From contig NC_092474.1 in the NCBI RefSeq assembly GCF_047495875.1, positions 11,284,501 to 11,348,500 of the forward strand: 64,000 bases of DNA, read 5' to 3'. The stretch comes from Pithys albifrons albifrons (Eukaryota; Chordata; Aves; Passeriformes; Thamnophilidae). This document shows positions 41,301 to 53,300 of this stretch, in pieces; position 1 is the stretch's first letter; the number at the start of each line of letters is the position of its first letter. Position numbers and translations under genes: made by a program. The notes under the pieces were generated by a model, which was not told the DNA's origin, did no database searches, and saw only the letters and a program-made list of their open reading frames with translations.

Positions 41301-44300
41301 CCCAGCAATGGTGACCCAGCAGGAGATACAGGGCTGAGACCAGACAGGTTCACAAATATCACATATTTATCACTGTCTGCCAGTTCAGGGGTGTCACTCC
41401 CCTGTCTCACCCTGCACAGCCATGGCAGACACAGGCTGAGGTAACCAGGGGAAAGAGTCAGCAGCTGGGAACATGGGAAATGCATCTACTTGGCTTTTCA
41501 ATACTGATCTCACTAAGACAAGATTTAATCCATAATAATAGAGTAACTACAGAATAAACTCATGCAAAAATAAAACCACTGAATTTAAAAAGAAAAAGAA
41601 TTATTGCAAAAAAAAATTGTCTTAAAGCTTAAAAGCCTCAAACTACCCTATGCTTGGGCTATTTTCTGTCAATGAGAGTTCAAATGAAGAGCAGAATAGA
41701 GACAATGCTATTTAGATGTGGAAATCAGTGTATCTGTACTGAAGAGATGCTTGTTAGACTGCAGATATTGTCTGAAGAAATGCCCTGACCTGTGATTCAG
41801 AGGTGAAGGACTACCCAGAGGGAGGCTACTGATCAGAAACCACTCTGAAAACCTCTGCTGGCATCTGCATGACACCTTCACATACCAATTGGAACAGAAA
41901 TGGTTCTTTCCTTCTGATTTATGTGTAAGAGGCAGGTGGCATGTGGGAATATTCGACCCTCGTGACAACAGAACAAATGTAATGGCTTTTGCAGACAGTT
42001 AATATAGTGCTTTATATCACCAAGATAGTTACTGCAACTTTCAGAGCATTGGGGATGCTCTAAAATGAACTTAAAAGGAAAACACTACAATTTTCATTGC
42101 AATTCATATCCTGAATCCTTCCAAGTCAAGTCTTTGTGTTTTAAACTTGCATCTGTTTTCTACCTACCATTGAGGCACCTACATTAAAGCAACTTGGAGG
42201 TAAATAAGAACTTCATCTGGAACCTCAGCCAGGTCATATTCAGTGATGCTGCTCCTTCTCCTAAAATACAACAATTTCCTTCCTCTGTTCCAGGCAGAAG
42301 GAGCACCAAAGTCCTCCTTCCTCTGTGTTTCTGAAAGGTGTATAAAGATAGGCAGAACATTCAGCTACGCTCACGTTTTTCTCTATTAGTGTTGCACTAA
42401 CATGCAGGATCAAAATGCAAATGAAACAGAAATGTAAATCTATCAAGAAACTGAGACATTTCTAGTGAACATCTGGTTAGTGACAATGCAAATTAGGGCA
42501 TGAGACAAAAGGGTTATTTTTATAAAACACCAAGAAAATACAGATATTCTGATCTTGCCATGTTAGGTGCTAAACCTTTGCCTTTGTAAGGCAAGATAAC
42601 ACTTGATATCTATAAAATGCAGAATAACCTGCTGTCTCAGAGCTTTCTCAGCTCCTGCAGATCAGGGGAATGAGTAACTGTGATGAGAACACAAAACACA
42701 AGGTGGCATCGTTGCCATTTTGGTTGGTTACCTGGTTATACCACACAGAGTCTAAATGTGACAGTCACAGAATACTCTGAGCTGGAAGGGAGTCTCTTCC
42801 CTTCCTCAAGTCCTTTCTCAACTGCCAATTTCTTCTGGAACTACAAGAGTTGAGCCCAGATTAAGATCTTGAGGAGTAGGTGTTGGTTTTTTAGTGTTGC
42901 TGAAGCAAAACTAAGATTTCTGCAGAGTTTCTGGGTCAGGGACATAAGACATAAACCAAATGGCTCATGGATGTAACTCCTGGGAAGGACAGGCCTTTTG
43001 AGCACAAGTTAAGGCTTCACTTCAAGTGTCCTAACAATGTATGACAGATGTCACTGAGGCAGTAAATAAATCAGCAATGACATCACCATAAAATGATACT
43101 GATTAATAAACCAATGGTTGTCATAATGTCTTTCTCTTCAAGAGTTCAAAGTGCCTTGTAAAAATGAATAGGAGCATCTTCATTTAGTGAAACCTGAAGT
43201 GATTTAACCTGAGAACTTTCCAATGCAGGAATTGCAGCCAGAGGTGCCTGGATCTCCCCACCCTCCTCACCCAGGGAATCAGGAACGGGGCTCATCTCAC
43301 CTCCATGGCTGCAGCAGCTCTGGAAAACAGCTCCCACATGGATACATCAGCCAGAACCTTAGGAAAGGTGTCTGTGTGAATTTCCAAGTCAAAATTCTTG
43401 CCATATTTTTCCAGATTATTTCAGATTTTCTGTACAACACAGCCACTCTTCACAGACTGTGTGAGCAATACGGGAAACCTTTAGCAGAAAGAAGAGCAGC
43501 AATAAAAGAGAAGCCCCTGGGAACAAATGAATATCTGATTAATAACTCTGGGTTTGTCTGGCATTTCTGCCACTCCACCATTTCCATGACTTCCACAGAA
43601 AACATGGCTCTTTGGGGAATGCACTGCTCAACGTAATTCCGAGTGAATTAGGGAATGGTTTGGGTTGGAAGGGACCTGTAATGCGAATAATGTGAAAGAG
43701 CTTTACTTTATTGGACGTGGGCACCAATTCCCTTTGCTGGGCACTGAAATAAGGGCTTCTTCATTATTCATCAAATTTGGATGACAAACTTGGGTATGAA
43801 AGGAAATAATAAAACTCAACAAATGCTTCCATTTTACTGCACATTTGTCCTCTTCTGATTGTCTCTATTTATTTTGTTTGGCCTCTGTGGATTTTCCAGT
43901 GCAATCAGTGCCTGATCTGACACACTTTCTGATTCTTTTTAATATCCCTTTTCCCTGTGCTACCATCATTCTCCCCTCTCTGTGTGCTGACATCAATCTC
44001 GTTGATGTAAGTGCACTGTAACACGCAGCCTTCACCATTTCACTCTGAATATAGAGATACAGGAGGGGAATTACACATTACAATAAAAATAAAACTCATG
44101 TGAAAAGACTGCCATTTTTTAAATGTTCTGTCCAAATTCTGCAGTGCTGCTTTGACAGCCCTGAAGACTGATGTTCCAAACCTTTCTGGACTGTGCATGG
44201 CTGTGCTGTGGCTTTCCCTGCAAAGGCTGAGGATTTGGCAGCACATTAGCAGAAGTGCTGCCTCCCTCCAGGTTAGGATACATGTTACTGGGACAGAAAT

Positions 44301-47300
44301 TTCCTCCTTAAACCAGTAAAAATGGCAGCACGTGGTTCTCATCTCCAGCAGGGCCAGTTCTACACTCAGTGCTGGTGTGGCTGTGCAGCCAAATCTTTAT
44401 TATCCTTGCTTAGATTATCCAGGTGGCTGTGACTGTGTCACACTCAGGCCTTTTACAACCCACCATGCACTGAGATATTTTGAGGAGGGAAGCTCTGTTC
44501 AGCCTGCTCTTACATCACATATTTATTTGTTTTTCTCTCACCTAACGAGAGAGCCAAGACAACTCGACTGACAGCACACCCCAGCCAAGTGTTCCTCTGT
44601 GATTCAGCTTTCTTGGCACGCAGAGTTTGCACGGAAAAACCAGCCTTATTGTGAATGAAACAAGCACTGCGGGGAAAGCAGCGGCTCTGCCATGACTTGG
44701 TGTCTCCACGAGGGGGGTGCCCAGCCCTGTTCAAACAGGGATTTCAGCTCCACACGCCTCGGACAGGGTTGGCACAGAGAGCTGTTGGCACAGAGAGCAG
44801 TGAAGGGTCTGAGCCTCCTGCCCAGCCCATCCAGCCCCATCACATCCTCTCTCTGCTCTCAGCTGTCTTGCTCTTCCCACGTCTCTCCCAAATACCTCAG
44901 TTGTTTCAGAACCTGGTATTTCTGACAATATTGCTCCTCCTGCCTCCTTCAAAAAAAACAACTTAAAGTTGTGTTTTAAACGTGATCCCACAGTTAGCTG
45001 GGAAGAGATAAGGGAGGCAGAAAACTCTGACAGTGGAGAAAACATGGTTTGTTCAGTCTGTGGACACTCATACCAGTTTTTCCTTTTGCAGTGTTCTGCA
45101 GACAGTCAAATTTCTCCAACTATATTAAAAGGGGTTACATTTTTTAGCAACTCTAAGATGTAGGTCAGAAAAAACTCAAACTGAAGTTTGAGTTAAGCTG
45201 AAATTCAATCTCGACCTTCTCTACTGCTTAAAAACAAACAGAATAATGTGCAGTGACTTAGGGTAAAATATTAATCAAAATACAACAGAAAAGAGGTGGA
45301 ATAGGTTGACCTGAGCTAGAATTTTGACCCAGAGATTGACTCATGTCTGCATTACTACAAAAAGTGCTGCATTATAACAAAAATAACATCTGCTTTTCTT
45401 TCCAATAAATTACTTACAGTATATCCTTCCAATCTGAGATTTCATCTCCAAATGCTGATCACACAGGACATGCTGGTGTGGCTGTTTGGAGAACACTAAA
45501 GTAGCTGCAATAGTGAATTTCCATCCAACCTGTCCTTCCATGCTGCAGGATTGGAATGGTCAGTTCCCTGTGCAGGCACAGCAGCTGCTCAGGGAAGGAA
45601 ACAAGGACCTGGGTGAGACAAGGAAAGTGCTGGGGACAAAAAATGTAAGTACAACACTAAAGAGAGGATTGGGAAGAAAAAGGAAGTGGGGAGGAAAGGA
45701 AAACTGTGCCTGTGACACCTTCAGGAAAGGCCTTGAGAGAGGACATTGCAACTGTTACTGGGAGAAGAGTCAAAGCAATGTTGAAGAACAAAACAGTGAT
45801 ATCTTAACTGAAAATGCTAAACAGCCATACAGACTGTGTTGACTGAATTTATTATTCAATTTTGGGGGGCAAAAAGGACTACAAAGTCCAAAGTAAATAT
45901 ATGCAATGTGTATTTCCAGAAGAATCCTTCCAAAATATTCCAAAGCACTGCTGTAAATGACCTGGAATGTATTTTCTGCACACAGTCATACACCTGCCTA
46001 TCATCATCTCTGTATTCTTATTTAAGTGCCAAGCCACATAAATGCATCTCTAAAAGGCTTGTTGTGTTTCAGGAGTGTACAGAAAAGTCTCTTCCTTCCT
46101 CTCAAGGCTTACCAGGGTGTCATGTAAAGAACAAGCTGCTGCTTCACGTTCTGCTGTGAACTTTTGCCTCATATGGGCACAAAAGTGAGGTTTGTTTTTA
46201 ATTGAAGAGCTGATATGGCAGATGCAAAGAAAGAAGGACAGAAAACTGGAATTAACACCCTGTGGTTACCATTTTGTGGCAAACACCTGCATTGCTCAGA
46301 ACATACAGTGATGTGAGCCCATGAAAATCTTGAGATCTCCTTGCTCTCAGCAAAAATCCAAATGTAATACAATGTACAGCTCAGAGTTTTAATAAAATTT
46401 TAAAATAATTTGATGGATTAAAAAAATCATATAGAATTTAGATTTATATCCCCTTTCATCCCATCACATCCTTCCACGATAGTGCCTTCAAATTGCTCTG
46501 AAATGTCTGAAATGCCCTGCAAGGGTTCAGTGGCCTGCTCTGCTCTTGTGAAATAAAATGCTCCTTGACATTTGCATGCCAAGTCTTTGCATGGAGAGAG
46601 CTGGGTCTGTACAGCATATAATGTGCTTCAAAACCAGTTCTGTACCCTCCCCCTGCCTTCTGGGCCTCTGCCTCCTTGATATTATACTCTCTTGGTCTTT
46701 AATGAATGGCATGTTTACTCTGCAGTTCTTCTGAGCCACTGGCAACAAACTGTAAGACACAACAAGGTTTAAATTAGTCCACAGTGTGTCTTCTCCAGAA
46801 TGGGAAACACTCTACAGGTGCTGAAAAAACATTCTCAATACTACTGACTTGATGGGGCTATCCAGGTACAAAGTTTATTTCTCTTGACCTCAACTCAAAG
46901 GAAAAAAAAATGCTCCAGTGAAGTCTGAGTGTAAGAATGGTTTGTCACATTGATCTTAGAGCTGTGGGAACCACCACAGAGCTGAGTAATGAGGGAACAC
47001 ATCCAGTGTCAGCTGGAAATGGTACAGAGAGACTACAGAAAATGCACTGGTAGAAACAGAAACAATTCCCTTGGAATGAGACAGAACACTGCTTTTTGTA
47101 CAAAGCTGCTGGAGCAAAGGGGCTCTTCTGTTTGCAAAGATAAGATTTCTGGGGTATTTCCCAGAATGGACATGCTGCTTGCACAGCAGCATTGTTATTC
47201 TGCAAAAAAATGTGCATGTTATCTGAATTTACTGAATGCTGAATTCGGTTGTTTGGGGTGAAAAACAATAAAAAGAAAGCAAAAAGAAGCAGAAGCTCCT

Positions 47301-50300
47301 TTCTGATGAGTTGCTTCCCCTTGTCATTCAGAAACCCATCAGGTAATGTACCTGCTGTCCAATCTTCTCAGCCATCTCTTTTTGGTTATGGACACCTTGT
47401 GACAGTCCTTCACATTTTACCTGGATGACTTTCTGTAGGGGTGATAAAAACAATTCTGTAAAAACATGCCAGCTCCCTTGCAGAGAGGCTGCCATATATG
47501 CTGGCCTGAATGAGGCATCCTAAAGAAACCTGCTATTTAGTATTTCTGAGTTTGATTTCTTAAAGTTTCTTCCCCAAACCTCAGCTTTTTAAAGAGGTTT
47601 CAAGATAGGTACAAATCCACCCAATTAATTAATCCCTTTTGAAAATATAAGCTTTGTTAATTCAGCTGTGAAAAAACCCAACTATCAAGTAGAAGATACA
47701 AATATTTTTTATATTAGATGCTTATAAAAATAATGTATTAGAAAATGAGGTAGATTTGAACCAACCATGCAGCAAATCTGTTTTCAGTGCCCATGCTGTG
47801 CTATTTTCATTCCAGTGTCAAGTTTTCTGAATTTCCAAGTCTATGTATCACTTTGCCATTCTCCTTTTAAATGTCATATGGAATTTAATACATTTAACGT
47901 CAACAGGTATCTAATTACCTGTCTGTGTCTCCTTATCAGCATCCACTGCCACTTCAGACTGTCCTCAGCAGCCCTTCCTTGCTGCAGTTTCCAGACCAGC
48001 CACCCTCGAGCAGATCTCACTACAAACCCTTCACTCCCTGCCTGCCACAGTGAGGCCAATGCTTTTATTCTCCTCAGCCTTGAATACCTGGGGAGTTAAT
48101 TTGACTCACTGTTTCCCTTCAGATGAACACCTTTGCTGTCCTTCTCACTCCTGCTGTAGTGCCAACCCCCTGGAGAGGCTCTGCCCCCCTTCCCTGCACT
48201 GTTCCCTCCAGTCTCTCACACAGGAAAATTCCTGTCACACTCCTCATCAAGCCCCCAGTGTTGGCTGTCACATTCTAAGCCACCCTCCAAGGTTCTCAGG
48301 TTCCTACACAGTAATAAGTGACAGTTTACTGAGCACTCAACACCCTCCAAGTTGTAACCCCCAAATGCAGAAGGTCCTTTTCCTACCCTTTTGTGAAGCA
48401 CTGCATGGATAGGGACACAAAGTGGCTGCTGAGTGGGGACTGTGGCAAACAGCAGCACAAGCTGCTTCCACTTGCTAACAACAACAGACTTGAATATTAT
48501 ACTGTCAATTTGTAAATGACTTTATAAGACATGGATGTAAGAAGCTGCTGAGCACCAGCTAATGGGCTAATATTTTTTAAAAACCTGCTTATAATGAAGA
48601 TTTTCTGTTATCTGTGGCCTGGAGAGTCTCAAGAGCGACAAGTTCCCACTTAGAAACTCTGAAGTTCCAGCACTGAGCCCTCTACTTTTTAGCATTAAAA
48701 CCTGTTCTAGTTTTCTATCTGCAGGAACTGTGAATCCAAATAATCAAGCTTGCCTGTATTAATCAAATTTTTGAATTATTAACCTCCATAGCTGTGAGCA
48801 AGTCAGACATTAATTAGAAAAGAGAAAGAAGCAAAGAATTTAGTAATTTCCCCTGACCTTGATTTCTATGCCTTAGTTAATCATCTGTGAAATGGGGTAC
48901 TAATACTTACCTGTTCTGCAGGGATCTAACAGTGATAAATCAATTGAAAAGGCATTGATCAATACCAAGAAAAAGCCCCAAATTCAGGAATAAGTTTTAT
49001 AAGGAAGATCCTTTGCACAAATATTTATACCTCCTCTTTTAAAAATATATTTTTAACTGAGATGTCCAAACTAAACTGTTCACTGGGAAGCCTCAGGAAT
49101 AAAATCCAGTTGGTGTTTAATCTCTCATAGAAGTCTCACATTTTTCTTCTCATTGTGAATAAAATGGAAGTGATCTGAGCTGATCTGCATACACACAATG
49201 TTCATTACACAGAAACCATGAAATATTAGGCTTACATTTTGTACTCTAATCTGCTTTGTAAAACCTTTGACTGATTAGGTGGGGACTAAATGATAAATGA
49301 GACTGCCTTGGTACTGACCTGTTGTTATATCACAGCTGCAGCTTCCACATTCACCTCTGTCAACATGATGAAACATTTAAACCTTTGGACTAACACAGGT
49401 CTTCACTCAGCCAGCAGAATTGAAAGTAATAATTTGTATAAGCAAACATTCTACAGCAAAACTACCATTGGACAAAAGGCTTTTTACTGAGCTATGAGTT
49501 CTTTTCTTAAAAGAAATCTTTCTGTAAGAGTGACAGTCAGCTGTGTCTACTGCTTAGCTGTCTTCTGCAGAATCCCTTCCCCACTTCTGAAATACGAATG
49601 GGAACATGTGGGTTAGGGCTGTGTGTGCTCCCAAATTATGTCTGTATGAGTTACATGGAGCTTTGTGAATTTAGGATACAACACTACAAGGCAGCTCTAC
49701 TTGTAATCCATTTCTGATTCATCTGTGAAACATCCTATGATCAGAATCCAGGATTAAACATGATTTGAGCAGCTTCAGAATTCATTACAGATTCCAACCT
49801 CTGCTCTTTTCTGCAGGGCAACTCTGCAACTCCCCGTATTGTTGAGAGCTGGGGACACAACCCTTGAGAGGCCCAGGCTTGTAACTCAGGTCAGTCCCCT
49901 GAACTCACAGCAGTGATGTGATGGATGTTCCAGAGGGTGCCCTGAACATCCTTCCCACACATCAAACCTAACACAAGGTATGTCTTTATTTTCTGGCCGC
50001 ACAGGCTCCCAGCTGTCACAGCTCTCCAGATTATGTTTCAAATCTCATCTCACACACAAACCAATTGTTCATCTACATCTGTAAACAAACTGCTTCAAAT
50101 TATAGCTTTGAGTCTTCCACTCCTCCCCCTCATCTGTGCTCAGGGCCATGCACAGCAGGGGCTGTGCAGGTACCACACGATATTATCTATCTCAGGTTTC
50201 CTGATATACCCCCTCAGGCTCTGCCAGTCTGAACCTGAAGGTCCTTCAGACCCAGAGAACATGTCCCTTCCTTTACATTTTAAAGCAATTAATTGTTTTT

Positions 50301-53300
50301 CCTTCTATTCTGTTAAACTGCTTTTGTACTTGAATATACTTCCAGCAATGTACTGTAGCAGTGAATTCTTAAGTTTCATCATGCTTTGCTTGAAAACACT
50401 TCTCATTGCTTTAAATTTTCTGCCAGATCACTTAATTTGGTGTGCCATAAATCTGGTGCTGAGGGAACCTGGGAATAACCACTCTCTAATCCCTTTTTCC
50501 CCAAGCACTTGAGGATGTTACAGAGCTCTGTCATAACTTTGTCTCCAGCCATTCTTTCCTGCCCTGAAGAGCCTCAGCCTATTTAACTGTTCCCATGTGG
50601 AAGCCATTCCTTATCCCCACCATCCCTCAGCACTTTGTTCAACCAAACTTTAGCACTTGTGGCACCAGCCTGGCTGAATAGGAAGGACAGCAACTCAAGA
50701 AACATATAAAAATTATTTGTGTTTTTGTATAACATATTTTCTTCTTTGCCTTCCACTTAATTCTTAGGGTTTTTTCTTGCCTTTTTGTTAGATACTCAAC
50801 GGTCACAGAACTTTCCCAAATGACTCCAAGAGCTCCTTCCTGGGTAGGAATTTCAAGTGTAACAGAGCATGGTATCAGCCCAATAATGATAATATAAATG
50901 TCAATTAAAAGGTAACTAGCAGTACTAAAGGCTAATGTGCTTTTCTGGTCCAGTTGTACTTGGAAGGAGGTGAGAAGACTGGAGGTTACCCAGCTTTGTA
51001 CTGAAGCACATCACAGAGTCAAGAGATGAATGACCTGTCAGGTCCATTAAGAGCAGGGAGTCACTGAAGGATGAGCAGGAGGAACACGGTGAGTTCAACA
51101 GAGCCCCAAAGTTAAACTCTGCTGCCAGCCTGTACCTGAGAAACTTGCTGCCAAACTCTCTTTATCCCAGTCTGTTGGTTGTTCTTGTGTGTAAAGGGAT
51201 GAAAAGGCCACTCACCACACACACTGCACTGGTTCTCTGCTCCAATTTAACAGACTAATTCTGTACAATGCTACTCAGCCACCTCTGTTAAACACAGAGA
51301 GTTTGCCTTGGCTGAGAACACAGAGAGAAAACAGAACAGCTTTGAAGAGCTCTGGCCTAAATCAGAGCATAAACTGTTCACTGCTTTACCAAATACTCAG
51401 GAATAATTTAAATACATGTGTCAACATGATTATGTTGACTAAGAAGTGTTAAAACTTAAATTACTATTTACTTTCAACAGTATAAAAGTTCAAAGGCCAC
51501 ATATTCTTCTACAAATACCATCAATGTCATACATAACTGATAGAACACAATCAGCTACTAAATATTACTTAACAGCTGGCTTTGTTCTGTAATGATAATA
51601 TATGTGGCATTCCTGTTGAGTTCACTGGGATAACCCTCCCAGGGAAGGCTGTGGGAATACACAAACATCTATTACTATACAATTATCAACAAAAAGAGGA
51701 AAAAGGAAAGAAAACACAATTCAATTTGGCTGGGATAGCTCAGTATTTTCTCCTAGGTCTGCAACCTGCAGTAACAGGGGATGATGCTGTGCTTCTGATT
51801 TGACTGCACAATTTCCTGCTGCACAGGGACAAAGACAACCCAGAATCTGTTTATGTTGCATGGCACAGAATTAATAACATTTCACTGGACGAGTTTTATT
51901 GCTTGGAAGAGGAGAAACAACATTATAAAAAGGACAGAAGATCCCCAACTTTTCATTCTTCCACCTTGCATCCCAACAGGTTGATATGGAATGCATCAAA
52001 CTGTTGGATTTGGGAGTCAGAGCCTCCAAAATCCCATGTAGGGCACTCAGCTGCTGGAAAAGCTGTTTCTTGGGAAGAGCAGAAACCAAAGTGCTACAGC
52101 ACAGAGTCAGGGCAAGTGTCCAGCTGGCACTGTGTGGCTCAGATACATTTAACCTGTTCTGCAGCAGCCGAGTTTTAATTGTCCCAGTGACTTCCAGACA
52201 CCTCTCAAGGTTTTCCTAATGCTGACACATAACTCTGTATCCTCAAAACACATTTTGGAATTAAATACCCCATGGGCTTATCTCGATGATGTGCCCAGGG
52301 CTTTCATACCTCTGAGAATTCTGGCATGGATTCCTGGGGGTTTGGATTCCACAGGAGCTTCTAAGTTTTGCCTTTAAGAAAAAACAGTGTGTGAGCTTAA
52401 AATGTTGGGGCCCTTTTTCTGAACTAAGATTACCTTTGGCATTTTAGCTCATTCCACGTGTAAATGCAAATATATACAGAAACTTTTGGTGAGCAATTGG
52501 AATAATGAACTCAGAACAGGACAGACAGTGTGCACTAGTGACTAACATAAAATACAGATAAATGCACATGGAACAAGTACTGCCTTCTCCCCCTCTCTTT
52601 CATAGGACTATTTTAACTTGGAAAACTAAATTTTAACTTTGATAGCCTTTTCTTAAAATGACCCTAATCTTGAAAGCTACACCACCTAAGAAAATTTTAT
52701 GCAACTTGGAACTTGCTGAGTGAATGTCAGCAACATAAATGAATTTGCTTCTGTACACACACACAGGGTGTTCAATAAGCCATCAGGATCCAACAACTTC
52801 ATGATAGAATTTAGCAGTTGCTGTTAATAAAAGCAGACTGTATCACCATTAACTCCTGAAGTTCTCAGAACACAAGTTCAGCAGCTCTAAGTGTATCTGT
52901 TATGGGTCTGTGTTACTGTTGAACTTCACTCAGGTCCTACCACAGAGGGCAGGACATGAATTTTCCTTCAAATTTACCTTTTTGCCCCCAGGGCACTTGG
53001 AATCCAGACATTGCTATGAACAGGAATAAAAGACTAAGGTCACCTTTTCTTCTTTATTCCCTGACTTCTTTATGTGGGTCTCTTCCATCAGAGTGCAACT
53101 GTGGGGAAAAACAAGGACTGGAGTTAAAAAATAGTATGTGAAATGAAGGCAGAGCCAACAAAGCTGTTTCTTGTGTTCACATCATCACACTTCCTCTTCT
53201 CCTTACATTTTAAAAAAAGTGCTTAGGTGTATTTCTAAATTGTTAATGACTGCATTTATTAGCACTTATTAATATTAAAGTTTGGATATTTATATGTTTA

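Noticed and set aside
41878..41913. Alternative CCDC60 C-terminus reading KERTISVPIGM-stop on the minus strand
   Set aside because: It resembles human R-I-N-I-P-I-G, but its phase does not fit the exon at 42183-42260, whereas the exon at 41153-41333 fits in phase and sequence. Kept as a fallback.
44510..44734. Possible missing CCDC60 exon with a gtgaga donor
   Set aside because: No acceptor that gives the needed phase, and similarity to the human coiled-coil region is not convincing.
50033..50512. 159-codon plus-strand frame
   Set aside because: Hydrophobic but irregular composition, no homology, length expected by chance.
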